This document shows positions 51,207 through 63,318 of a stretch of 64,000 bases of DNA, in pieces. The notes under the pieces are model-generated. The model was not told the origin of the DNA. It searched no databases and was given only the letters and a program-made list of their open reading frames with translations. Made by a program: the position numbers and the translations under genes. Location: positions 1-64,000 of the forward strand of contig RCAB01000167.1 in the NCBI GenBank assembly GCA_003640385.1, given 5' to 3'. Numbering within the stretch: the first letter of the stretch is position 1; each line of letters begins with the position of its first letter. Source of the stretch: Setaria digitata (lineage: Eukaryota > Nematoda > Chromadorea > Rhabditida > Setariidae).

Positions 51207-53221
51207 TCAAGCTGATGGACTTGTATGAGATATCCGAGAAGCAGCTGGATTTTCTACCGATATTTTAGCCACATCGGTAACCTTAATATCCGAATTTTTT
51301 AATATAAACTGCAATTCACCATAAAAATGAAAAATTTCTTTGAAAATGTAACAAAGCGGTGACATATAAAAAAAGAACTATACAAATGCACAGAAAAACA
51401 CACCACAGATTCGGCCAGCAAGCAAGCCGAATTTTCAATAGTTGATAACTCCGTACCAGATTTCGATAAATTTTCTATAGTGATAAAAAAACCGTTATGA
51501 AATGTCGTTACATTTGCACAATGTGTAGATTATTTATCAGAATTTATCAGAAATTTGATCTTCTTGGTATGAGAAGCAAGTGACAAACAGATGACAAGAA
51601 CAAAGTTAGCAATCATAAATTGCAGCTGATAAAATCTATTATGTTGTGGTAAATTTTGCATATTAAAATGAATATTCCCAAGAACATATTAATAAACAAA
51701 CCAGTAGCAAGAAATTTTTTTGAAGTTTCGATATTACGCCTGGGACATAAATCCATAACTGATGTACTTCGCTCTAATAGGGGGGCACTCATGTCACTAA
51801 AAAATACAACTTCCTTTGCATATCATTAAATGTGATTCACTTTTGGTTTTTTGTCATAAAAACAATCCATGCATAGTCATAAATCCGTAGTACACATTCA
51901 GAAATGATAACTAATCACATATGCATTATGGCTTTGCAAATAAAAGCATGCTAGTCGACAAAAGCACCTCAATTCACCTCTGATAACTACTTTATCAAGG
52001 TTACGATTAATAATGGCTAGCTAAACAGTCGTGTTACTATCCCACCAAATCATTTCAAAACTTCGTTATTGATAAAATCAAATGGAATCGGATACGAAAT
52101 AGCAGTGACTTACTCAACTAATCGCTTGTTTTGCTGTGAGAATCCAACTTGCTTCATCAGCTCCCTACAAATTTCGAGGAAGAATTAAGTTACTACTTTC
52201 CTGGTAGTAAATAGTTTCTTGAAGAATATAATACCTTTCTAAAGCTGTCTTCTTCTGAAGAATATCGTAACAATATTGACGAAGTTTCTCATAACTGATT
52301 CGCTAAAATGTTAAAAACCAATACAATGGTCACTCACAAAACAGACGAATCATATGAGGTGGAAATAACAAATTCATCATTTTGAGACTTCATGAGTCTA
52401 AGAGTTGCTGACAAATAAGATGAATTTCGGAAATCTTCACTAAAGACAACAAATAACTTTTTACTTTTTCTTCTAATTTTCATGAAACTTCCCTTCATGG
52501 TTATAAACTAGGCTTTGACAGTTCCCATAATTGATAATTTAAGTATATTAGGAAACGACTTAGAAATGAAAAGAGCAACAAAATCAGCTAACCATAACGT
52601 TGAAACGCTTTACCAAACATGCGGCATGCATTGCTTGAAATTTGATCACTTGCATGACTTCAACCATTGATTCAGCTAATAATTCCCTGGGACATCGAAA
52701 GTATGTCTGAGCCTGGAAAAACATTCATCGTCTAGGACAGTGTCCATCGAAAAACAGTACTAGGAACAGTCATGATGGAATCTTGTGCTTTCTACAGCTT
52801 GAAGAGGAACCGTTTGAGGCATATCGCGGCTAATCCTGCACAATGTAATTTCCTTCTTGCAGTACAGACAGATACGAGCCATATCTGCAATATATATATA
52901 GTAAATAAATAAATTAAAATACTTGAGGTAAATGCGGAATAATTCTGGAAGCGTTAACTTAATCAGATATGAAAAAAGGATAGAATCTAGGAAAAAAACA
53001 AAGACTAGCAGAAAAGTATTTATTGCAGCGAGTATGATAATAGAAAATAGGAATTAACCTTGGGATGATGCAACGCTCACTAAACATTTACTGCAAAATA
53101 TGTGACCACATTTTGTCAAATAGAATATAATATGTGGAGGTGAGGTAGATGCTGAACGGCAGCATATGTTACACATAATCCAACTTTGTCCCGGGATAAT
53201 ATCATCATCTTTGTCCGACAT
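51207..53221 (-). CDS. ZHP/RNF212-type RING protein, predicted meiotic crossover factor
   Basis: Seven exons encode about 210 residues. The first, from 53,221, reads MSDKDDDIIPGQSWIMCNIC. With exon 2 (DMARICLYCKKEITLC) it forms a C3HC4 RING at C17, C20, C39, H41, C44, C47, C61 and C64. Then follow YFRCPRELLAESMVEVMQVI and FQAMHAACLVKRF (about 52,618-52,715), a helical stretch (ISYEKLRQYCYDILQKKTAL), ELMKQVGFSQQNKRLVE, and a serine-rich tail ending RISHTSPSA at 51,207. Exon phases agree, including the last two exons near 51,460 and 51,310. An N-terminal RING, a PRELL-type helix and a Ser-rich tail match ZHP-3/RNF212/Vilya proteins, SUMO or ubiquitin E3 factors on the synaptonemal complex that choose crossover sites. 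Which worm ZHP paralogue it equals is unclear. Confidence 0.75.
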
Positions 53222-54012
53222 TTTCTAGAAGAAAAATTAACAACACTTCAACAGGTTCCATTCTTGAGTTTAAACTCGTCAATGAAGTATTAAACCAATA
53301 TGCACTGTACTCGAATGATGCAACAAATTCCATTATTAAATGATCCAATTTTCAGATGCTTACGTGTCAAATATACGATAGCTTATTATTCATTATTCAC
53401 TCAGCACCAAATATTTTGACATTTTGTAAATATAAGCTGTACAATGTAAGGAAAATGGAGAATAGGTGAAATGGTAATGTGGTGGTGTAACTTTGCTTTC
53501 GAGGTTGTGATGTTTTTTTTTATTTTCCAATTAAGTTAAGAAAAAAAGAAAGGAAAAACGAAAAAAAAGGAATGAATAGTAAAATGTAACATACATTTCT
53601 TATAAATTGATGATATAAAGGCAGATGAATATGGTTATTGTCATGTTTAAATTTTATCTTTTAAATACAAAACGAAATATAGTTAACTTTAAAAAGCAAA
53701 CTAACAATTATTGCAAAAAATATATATATAAAAAAATAATACTAATTTACATGTAGGTAAAATCCTGTGGTTTCATGACAAAGATATGTAACACGACTGG
53801 GAGAAAAACTACCGATGACTTGTGATTTAAGATTAGAATCAATGTAATTTTTCATTGCAGAGTAAAACGAAAAAAAAAACAGTTTAAGATAAGATTCTAA
53901 CTTACAGAAGGGTCTTACATCTTCTGAAAGCTATACCTGTCAACGCACAACCATATAGCCAAGTTGATCATACACGAGAATATAATTATTGATAAAGAAG
54001 AACACAGAGATA
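53222..54012. other. Intergenic, no gene recognised
   Basis: This lies between the start of the RING gene and the end of the N-acetylglucosamine kinase gene, both on the minus strand. It is AT-rich with A-rich and T-rich runs near 53,514-53,575. It probably holds the RING gene promoter. Confidence 0.5.
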
Positions 54013-55993
54013 TCACAATTTGAGAACTTCGAATATAGCAGTCCTTTGACTGCAAGCTACATTTCTACCAAGTTTTTTAGCTGCCAGAAAAGCAGCTCCT
54101 AAAGCTGGTGTTTCCAGAAGGGTGTGAAGCGTTACTTGCTTAATCGGACTGCCATTACTTTTTAACCCATGTATGAAACCTATAAAAAACTACTCTGATC
54201 AACAAAAGAAGATACAGCGTATCCTGCTGTTACTTTTTTGAACAAACCTTTAAATATAGAGAATTTAAAGGTTTTTGATCAATTATTTCTGCAATGAAAT
54301 GGTAATCTTACCATTCTTCAACAGTTCCCAACTTTGCCATACAGAACCGATCAATAGAAGTGGAGTATCATGCAGCATTTCCTGTAAGGTAGATAATCAT
54401 GAAAGATTAACTAACACCACAGGAAGACCTTAAATTCCGAACAACATTCAGAACTCATCGCGAGGATTAAGTCTAACCTCATCAAAATTTCTGGAAATGG
54501 CACGCACGTATAAGCCAAGTTGCTCGCCGGCATCGTGGAAAACATGCCGAATAAGAGGATCATCATTTGCTCCTAAAAATGGAATACATCTTTAACTTCT
54601 AAAAAAAAAAAGAAGATTTAATAATTCAGTTGAATTAGGGACAAAACTGTTTGAAAACAATCCATGTAGAAAAGGTGACAAGAATAAAAAAAAAACCTTT
54701 CGCTACATGAGCAGTGAATGCTGCAATTCTGGACTTGTCGAAATTAGTATATAAAAGCTCCAAAATACCAGCCTTATCATGAAGGTCAAAAAATTCGAAA
54801 AGCAATCGTTTTGTTTTTAAAATTGGATAAGGTGAAGGATGAAGTCCATCTTCTTCATCAAATATATACTGGATTAGCCTTTAATTCTTCTTAACAGTTT
54901 ACAAATTTATTAACGGTTAAAAATATGAATATCAAAAATAGCTAATTGGAAAAGTGTAAAATGATAAAAATTGGTCGCGAAAAAATCATAGGGCCAAGCG
55001 ATGTATAATACCTTCTTGAAATCCAGAATGCGCTACCGCCATCACTTATTTGATGTCCCCAACCTCCAACACCAAATACAGAGTTATCTGCCTTTAATAA
55101 TCGACAGGCTGATCCGGTTCCAGCGACGACAACTACGCCACCTACAAAAGCTATTCCATCCCATTTGGAAGTGGAAAAATAAATTGAGTAAGAAAAATAA
55201 AGCTCATCAACAGTTTACTGGCTAGCTGGATCAACAAAACTAAAAACATGAATTTACCGTTCTGGAATGAAGCAGCAACTGCAACAACAGCATCCGAAGA
55301 GAGCGTAAATTCGATGGCAATATCGCCGTGTTGATCTTTTAGAAATTCGACCAATCGCTGATTACTTTCTTCATCTTCAGCTCCAGAAAGACCCATTCCC
55401 TAAAGATAGCAGAAAATTTTGCACAATTAGAAAAGCTTTATTCTGATCTTACAAATCTTTGGCGTTAATTTGACGAGCAGCAATTTTTTGAAAATTCGTT
55501 AGCAGCACATGACACAACATCTTCATTTATATGAAGCTTACGGATTCGAAACTCAATGCAAGAACACACATTTTGAATCCAGCATGCATCATTTTGGATT
55601 TGAAGACAAAATAATGCATAATGTTGCCTAGTAGATCGGTAATCAATTCATTACCACAGCTGCAAGAGGTCCAATGATTCCAACTTCCTTTTTAGCCAAC
55701 TGAATCCATTTTGCTATTTTGTCACCAACCACATCGAAGCCATCAAGGCAATAATTCAGACCACATCCAGTCCACTCACCATAACGTTTACCACTTTCAT
55801 CAATCAAAAGGAGCCGAGACTGAGTTGCACCACTGAAACTTACCACCCAAAATGAACAACAGTGGAGAGGGGATAAATTCTTGGAATTTAGATGCTGAAC
55901 TAGATTTCGACTATATATCCAATTAGAAACCGATTTAAGTAAAAAAAAAAAAAAATACCCCTCGATTCCTCCGAATATTCTCGATGCCTTCAT
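54013..55993 (-). CDS. nagk: N-acetyl-D-glucosamine kinase
   Basis: NAGK phosphorylates GlcNAc from glycan breakdown to GlcNAc-6-phosphate, feeding UDP-GlcNAc salvage in the cytosol. Seven exons give about 330 residues, the usual length. Exon 1 starts at 55,993 with MKASRIFGGIE and joins the next to complete the first phosphate motif, GGIEGGATQSRLLLIDESG. Then come GMGLSGAEDEE, the base aspartate in TLSSDAVVAVAAS, GGVVVVAGTGSACRLL, GGWGHQISDGGSAFWI, ILELLYTNFDKSRIAAF, LIGSVWQSWELLKNGF and ETPALGAAFLAAKKLG. All are NAGK hallmarks in order. The loop reads SDGGS where mammals have GDEGS. Stop at 54,013-54,015. Confidence 0.93.
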
Positions 55994-57610
55994 AGAATCT
56001 GTAATAAATCTCTATCAGTATCAGACTTTTAAAAGGCTTACTACCCTAATTATTTCATATTTTAATTCCATACAGCAAATAGTCCTAGAGCTTTTAAATG
56101 TATCCAACTTACTTATTTCATCATCATTTTAATACCATTCATTTCTCAAATGCAGAATCAACAACAGCTATCCTTCCTTTCTCAACCGAGTGAAATAAAT
56201 AGAATGAGAAAAGGAAATCTATCAAAAACCTTTGTACCATAACTGTTAAGTTCACGCTTTCTTATCTTATTAATTCTTATGATAATTTCTCTACAAAATT
56301 TCATTTCTCATATAATAACTATTAAAAAAATAAATAAAACTTTTCAGAAGAGACAGATAGTTCAACAAATGCTGGTATTTTTAAATGAGCTGAGAATTCA
56401 AAAAATTTTACATAAAATTTGTCCATGATTCATATGCGATTTGCGTGACTAGATAATTTTTTATACAATACATTATTACTTTCCGAAATTAGACTTTAAA
56501 TTTCTTTTTAAAAATTTTTTTAAAAGAAATCTAATATTTGAAATTTTTTCTTGCTTTTCTCTTAAGCAAATATTTATGGGAATTTTTAAATGAATGAACG
56601 GATATACATCTCAATACCACTTAAAAGATGTTTACAGAAAAGGGAAGGTATAGCAGACCAGAATAGCACCTAAGCGTTAATTATCACTAATTAGCTCAAC
56701 CAAGAAACCGGGAAAATCGATTCGGAAAAATAAAACGGGCGAAAGAATGCCTTCTGGGAAACATACAGACAAATTACACATATATGCACAAGCACAACAT
56801 GTACTCTATACCGTTGTACATTGCTATTATCAAAAGTGCTTTCATCACAGATATGCGCTCCTTGCAAGTGAATAAATCAGATTTCAGATGTCAACAAATG
56901 AGAGAATACAAAATCAGGAGATATCAGATTCGATCTCAGACATTAATAATTCAGTATTAAATCCTAGGAATATACTTCTTGACTAGCAGTGAAAAGTAAA
57001 TAATCGTAAAAGTTTGCTTAACCGATAGATTCTTTAGTTGTTGTTTTATGATAACGAAATTACAAATTACTTACACCGGTTACCCACGTGATTAAGGCAT
57101 TTACACAAAGCACCTTCAGTATTTTACAGTTCCAATGAAACAGTCGATAAAATGGATGCAGGATGAATGCATGAAGCACGAAAGCAGTGAAGGAAAGGAA
57201 TCAGAAGGCACGAAATATCGTTAACTTCAACTTTTACAAAAGATTCAAACTACCAAGCTATCAGAAGGATTGTTACGATGTAAATGGCTTCCCAATATAA
57301 ACTTCAAATGTAGATTTTATGAACAAACGAATGTGCCGTTGAAATTTTTGTACTGAAAGTGGCGGTGTAATTATGTCATTTACTACTACTACTGCACAGG
57401 ACTGCATTGTTTTCTCGTTAATACACCAATTTAAGTCACTGCTAACTTTTCTTGATTTATTTCTTCTTAAGCTTTTATGAATTCAAAACGATAGGTTCAA
57501 CTGCAATATGTAAAAAACTATCCATCCCGTTGTAGCGCAATACCAAACTACTCTGTCCCGAAAATTGGAATAATCCAGGTACATTATACATTATCAAATC
57601 CAACTAAAGC
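55994..57610. other. Intergenic, no gene recognised
   Basis: This separates the NAGK start from the METTL23 end, both on the minus strand. A short minus-strand stretch after a TTTCAG at about 57,354 stays open for about 27 codons (to about 57,276). It could be an alternative last METTL23 exon but has no family match. Otherwise AT-rich without signals. Confidence 0.45.
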
Positions 57611-60600
57611 TTAATATAAAAAAAAAAAAATTCTTTTTTCCTGATAATGCGCATCGAATTGGAGAACTTTTAAACGATATTCTGTAAGAAAGGCATTGTA
57701 AAGTGAGAATAACAAACCTGCCTTAGTGAAAATAATTCCAATATGAATTGTATGAAGATCAGTATCAACAACACGGACACGTCTACAGCATAATTCGTTC
57801 AGCAACAACAGATCTTCAATTGACCAATTGCTACTGAAAAATTTATATTTAATAAGAATTCTACTCACAATTATAGCTAAGAAACTATAATTGACACAAA
57901 TTTTACTAATCTTTTCCTTTCCATTATCAAAACTTGACCAAATTTAATTCACCGCATAACTCTCTAAACTTCTATATTTCCTTTTCCGAAATCACTAAAA
58001 CTTTTTCTTCTCAGATGAAAAACAGGCAAAGCAATACATTCTCGTTATTCCAATGCATGGCTCATATTAATCTCATAGGCGCATAAGAATCATAGATTAT
58101 GGAATATAAGAGAAAATGCCATCAGCTAGGCTATGCAATCACATATATAATTATATATATAAATATAGTTAAAGGAAAGCATATGAAAGTCCGTGGATAT
58201 AATTTTTTTTTTCATTTATTAGCCGTGATTCCGCCTGTAAATTTATCCCTATTAAGCCGATATGACGACTGAAGACCTTAATTTGGCTTATGAATTTTAA
58301 GTGAAGTCAGAAGTTAGGTACGATGTGTATGACAGTACCCCGGAGATGAACTTCAACAACTTCATGATCTAAGTATTTCATCAGAAACGCACATGCACAT
58401 AGGCAATGTTACTTATAGCCTAGTTAGGCTAGCAGAAACACTATTAACAGCCATTATCAGTAAAGAAAAAATAGCGAGTCTCCTGAATAGTGGATGACAA
58501 GGAATTTCATTTACCAGATTCTTGCAATATAAAAATCTCTTATATTATAATAAGAGCAACCATTCAGCGATAATGATCTAAAAGCGATTTATATAATTAC
58601 TTAATGCAAAATCTACGAAAGAAATATGGTATCTAAAGAAAGTGAGATAAAGTACCGTAGAGAGATCAATCGTGAATTGGGCGTTGAAAGAATTTTTAAT
58701 AATTTTGTCTGGTCACAAAAAAAAAATTATCGTCGTTTATACATTGCAATCAGAGAAAAGGCATTTATACTCTGCACTAATCTACTATCATCTAGATACC
58801 ATATTATTGAGAGGATATTGAGACTTGAAAAATTTGCACAAAAGCATTACTGCTCTATAAAACAAAATAATGAAGCTGTTGAGAGTGCATGTCCGTGCTT
58901 TTTCAAGATGTTTTATCTGGTTAGAAGGTTAAGTTTTAAAATGGGAAAACTGTTTGTGATAGCATTTTGTTATTACCTATGCAATGACTGTTACAGAAAA
59001 AGTGAAAAATTTACCTAGAAATTTATCATAGACTAAAAATTGTCTACATTAGGAAGGCAATAAGAGATAGTGAATTTACCTCTCACCCATAAAATATTTT
59101 CCTCATTAAAGAAGTAGTGCAAAAGAATCTGGTAATAAAGAATGAACAGTAGCAATTGGGTGATTAGACTGATACTATGGAAAAGTTATAATAATCCATT
59201 TGGAATAGTATATGCTTGAAAGTATTTAAAAATTGATAGAGCAGCTTCGAATTAAGCCAAAGTTTAGAAAACGGCTTCCAAGAAATTTTAAAGGCTATTG
59301 AGACTCGAAAAATTAGCACAAAAGCATTACTGCTCTATAAAACAAAATAATGAAGCTGTTGAGAGTGCATGTCCGCGCTTTTTAAAGATGTTTTATCTGA
59401 TTAGAAGGTTAAGTTTTAAAATGGGAAAACTGTTTATGATAGCATTTTGTTATTGACTATGAAATGAGACTAGAGGCTTCAGTAAATCAAGAAAAGTGTC
59501 AAAGTTGAATAATGGCAACGTAACGTGAAAATGGAACTTCTTTCAAGTGGCGGCTACTTTCTACTTCGCTTTTCCTAGTTTCAATAAAACAAGCTATATG
59601 AGTAGTACAGGAAGTCTGTGAATGCACAAATCATAACTATTATCACTTCTTATCTGAAAAGCTTTCATCCACCGCAAGCAATTAATATCCGCAAATGATC
59701 TGAAACAGATGGATAGGGAATGATGTGAGCAATTCAATCATTCAGTGATTAGCCTAAGAGATATTACAGAAAGTTCAAAGTTCTTTAATGGGGTATTAAC
59801 AGTGAGAGATGAACAATGAAATGGAGAAATTAATGTTTCAAAATCGAAGAATCACCCAATTTTGCTAGATTTCTCACTACTCAAGTTCTTTGACTGTGTA
59901 TTAGAAGAGATGTATCCTCCCAAAGCCAAAGAAGACAGAACTGGCTATGCCAGTGCAGAAAATGAATATAGATTTTAATCTTTTCAGGTAAAAAATTAAA
60001 AGATAGAAAAAATAGAAAAAATTTTCCACCGAAATTTAAATTTAATGGATAAGAAAAAAAAAAACAGTACTTTCTTTCTTCATAAGCAAATATGCATGTT
60101 GCTTTCTGATACATCCGTAGTAACGATCCAACAGTACGAATAAGTGCTTCAAATACTTCAATGTCGTAGAAAACATCTGCTGCTAAAATATAATGCAACA
60201 TATGTACATCATCCAGAACCTGCTCGATGTTTGAGTCATTCCAGTCCAAATCCTAGAAAATAAAAGTCAAACATTTTCAAATGCATAAACAGATCCTCTC
60301 AATAGAACAGATGTAATGAAAGATGTGATTAAAAATGGTAGGAGATAATTTATCTAAAGGAATGTATGATAAATGCATGGAATAATGCAGATATTATCTA
60401 TGATAACAGTTTCGCGTCTTATCCCATTCCTTTTTTTTTCCTTTGGATAATCAAAATATAATCAAGGATAATCAGATCACCTTACCTGTGTAGCGTTGAT
60501 AAAATTAATGTACGGAAAGGAAAAATATGACAACACGATTTAATGATAGTTTTTTTTTTTTAAGAACTCAACAGCAAAAAATGCCATTCCCCTAACTTTT

Positions 60601-62841
60601 TTTTTTCTTTTTGCATAAAGATATTATCTTCTTTACTTACTTTTATTAAGAAAGAATTTTCGTCAAGACCATTCTCATTGCAGTTTTGCTGCAAAATCTT
60701 GAATGCCTGAAAACAATTATGAATAAGTAGAAATTTCATCTAATTAGTGAAATGAACAGAATGAAATAAAATCAGTGAGGGAAGGAAAAAAATAAATTAG
60801 GGAAATTCAAAATTTATAAATTAAAATTCGAAGTAAAACTGTTTTCAGAGTTAAAAGCTAAAATTACCTCTAATTTACTTAGCAAACATAATGCATAACA
60901 AAATTGATAACTTTTACTTCTCCGATTTCCAGGGAATCTTTTATTTAAAAAAAAAAAAAACCTCATCACATTCAGGATGATCCGTAAAAACAACCAATTT
61001 AGCTCCACATTTTGCTGCAACTAATCCTGGTATTCCAGTGCAACCGGAACCCAATTCAAGAACTGTACATCCATCGAAGAGATAATGATGCGCGGAGAGA
61101 TATTCACCTGAATCATTTACTTTAGATATCACCTATATTATCAATTATTCAGTAGAAAGAAGTATAAAGTTACACTCGTATAGTGTTTCATCGTCAGATC
61201 ATCTGAATATTATGCAATAATTTAAAAAAGTTTTCGGTTTAAACAATACAACAGAAATGCGAAGTCACTTATTCAAAAAAATAAAAATAAAAAATGATAT
61301 AATTTTAATAACAATCTCCTTTTTTTTTTTTTCATTATCGCTATAAAAAGAAATAATTATTTTAGGACCATAGTTGACTGTATTCGCAAGAGTGTCAAAA
61401 GTGCTACTATTCCGAAAATTTTTCAGTTAATTTTCAGGATAACGAAAACATTACAAGATTAAAGGCTCATATAAATTTGAAATTTGATCAAGCGGTATGA
61501 TCGTAGGTGAACATTACTTCAGTGAAATTTTTGAAATTATCAAATATAAAGTTATAATTGCTACTGATTAATGTCACATTGTGTCACTTACTTTTAGACA
61601 CACTTTAGGGTCATTATTAATCTTTTTTAAAGGGAAACTATGAGAAATAATATGAGACAGTATGTTGGTTGGATCAACATTACATATATAGGCTTTATAG
61701 GATGAAATCATGTGAAGTTTTGCACATTTTGTTTAACTCACTCAAGTTAAATGAGAAGTTTAAATTTTGCACGCTTCGTTAACTCATTTAAGTTAACATC
61801 CAGAAAAGAAAAGAGCAAAATCGATAGTGTAAGGGATAACGAAAACACTTTTTGATGTTTCAAATTGAGCAAGCAAATTGTTAAAGTTAAAGAAATAAAT
61901 TGAAAATGTTAAATCTTTTATTTTTATTACTGATTTTATTGAAAAGTTTTAGGCAGAAGTTGGCATCAATTGGTAGCAAATAAAACGCGAGAATTTTGAA
62001 CTGATTATCGATAAGTGACAGACAATACAGCTCGTTCATTAAAAATTTTTAATTGCCCATTGTATTAAACAATAAAATTTTCACATATTTTTTTTCGTTA
62101 TCTTTCACGGCAAATTAACGAAAACCAAAGAAAGAAGGTCAGCAGTGTAAAAAAAAAAAAAATAAAAGTCAAAAATAAAATGAAATAAAAAAAAATACAC
62201 TATTACTTTCGATATCATTGGAAAAGAGAATGGTAATAAATTTTATGCTGATAAAAATTTTATAAATCATGAAAAGTAATTCATTCGGACAAAATTTTCT
62301 TCATCAATTTTCATGTTTTACATATTAATCAGACAATTGCGTTAAAGAATTTATCACTTTTATGACATGTATGTATTGGTGAATGCACGAGAGACTTAAC
62401 TTTTTGAGAATAGACTAAGCAACACATTTNATTTTCATGTTTTACATATTAATCAGACAATTGTGTTAAAGAATTTATCACTTTTATGACATGTATGTAT
62501 TTGGTGAATGCACGAGAGACTTAACTTTTTGAGAATAGACTAAGCAACACATTTAACAAGCTCTCAGTTTCCAAATAAGTTTCTACACTGAACAGAAAAA
62601 GCACATTATTACAGATAAAAGACTTGTATCATTTGTGAAATTTATAAACTAACAAGCAAAAAAAAAAAGAAGGAAAGAGAGAAAAAGGAAAAGAAAAGGT
62701 GATATATTTGGAGTTAGCAAATCTCTGAGAGAAATAACAAGAAAATTATCCTTAAGTACCAGCAAATTCAGAATTTCTATATGAAAATTACCTACCCAAA
62801 ACTTCACTACTTTGCCATACATGTCGCCAATGCTCAGCCAT
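57611..62841 (-). CDS. mettl23: METTL23-type protein methyltransferase
   Basis: Five exons: 62,796-62,841 (MAEHWRHVWQSSEVL), 60,962-61,107, about 60,640-60,704, 60,071-60,252 and 57,611-57,833. Joining the first two gives VWQSSEVLGEYLSAHHYLFD, the family's VWP...VLAQYL opening. Motif I follows (CTVLELGSGCTGIPGLVAAK), then VVFTDHPEC, NCNENGLDEN, the post-motif LAADVFYDIEVFEALIRTV, IFAYEERNSNWSIEDLL and a final HTIHIGIIFTK strand. This is the FAM86/METTL21-like seven-beta-strand group, and METTL23 (a nuclear protein-arginine methyltransferase in mammals) fits best. The GTEG-like loop is GSGCTGIPG. Beyond FTKAG the frame runs open to 57,611 but could be spliced off at 57,718. Two introns are unusual: one holds an internal duplication and the first contains the window's only N. 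Confidence 0.85.
58626..59018 (+). CDS. Unrecognised 130-codon open frame inside a METTL23 intron
   Basis: An intact plus-strand frame of 130 codons (MVSKESEIKYRREINRELG onward, ending RKSEKFT) lies in the 2.2 kb intron of the minus-strand METTL23 gene. It is basic, cysteine-containing (SACPCFFKMFYLVRR) and has no family I recognise. Its 3' part (58,814-58,986) is repeated 480 bases downstream. It may be a fragment of a mobile or low-copy element rather than a working gene. Confidence 0.25.
   Translation: MVSKESEIKYRREINRELGVERIFNNFVWSQKKNYRRLYIAIREKAFILCTNLLSSRYHIIERILRLEKFAQKHYCSIKQNNEAVESACPCFFKMFYLVRRLSFKMGKLFVIAFCYYLCNDCYRKSEKFT
58814..59466. repeat. 173-bp direct repeat, two copies 480 bp apart
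   Basis: Copies are 58,814-58,986 and 59,294-59,466. They align without gaps, with about nine mismatches (about 95% identity). Both keep the same reading frame open (from KHYCSIKQNNEAVES on); copy 2 ends at a TGA after FCY. The rest of the 480-base interval is not repeated. Located in a METTL23 intron. Confidence 0.9.
62307..62554. repeat. Near-identical 123-bp blocks either side of a single N
   Basis: Positions 62,307-62,429 and 62,431-62,554 are the same sequence apart from one C/T change and one extra T. They are separated only by the ambiguous base at 62,430. This pattern is typical of two contig ends that overlap but were joined with a minimal gap. It lies in METTL23 intron 1, so no coding sequence is affected. 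Confidence 0.9.
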
Positions 62842-63318
62842 CCTTTTTTTTTTCTTTTTTTTTTATCATCAATAATAATTCATCCTTTCCAGCTATAATA
62901 ATTAAGTAGCACAGTATGTATTATTGGTAGATTTTATTGACGTCTCTTACGGACTATACTCTAACACCCAAGTTATCTCAAGTATTCTCTTCCTTTAGTA
63001 TACCAGTAATATTTCTAGTTATCTCTGTATCACTATCAGTCTTAGTGCACCTTCACCATCTCACTACCCTTCCTGACCTTTACTATCTGCACCCCTCCTG
63101 ACCTCAATGGTCAAAGTCCTTCTCCAAAGGTCATCTTCGCATAACGTGGCATGCAACCATTTATGAAATTTATGTGCAAGGTGAAATTTGGTGATTATTT
63201 CAGATAAAGAAGAAGTTCTATAGGCTGTCTTCCGGATTTGTTTCCCATCTTCACTAAATTACTGACTGAATAACATGTATAAATTTCAGGAAAACTGAAT
63301 GATATACAGGAAAAGAAT
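62842..63318. promoter_or_regulatory. Shared upstream region of METTL23 and ARV1
   Basis: The ATGs of METTL23 (62,841, minus) and ARV1 (63,319, plus) face away from each other, 477 bases apart. This block must contain both core promoters unless one gene has unseen upstream exons. It is less AT-rich in 62,940-63,150 than its surroundings, with C-rich stretches. An AATTTCAG acceptor ends at about 63,290, 29 bases before the ARV1 ATG, and could accept a spliced leader. Confidence 0.45.

Noticed and set aside
58626..59466. Wolbachia-derived insertion (nuclear transfer)
   Set aside because: Considered because filarial genomes often carry such inserts, but nothing in the translated frame is recognisable as a bacterial gene and base composition matches the surroundings; a database search would decide.
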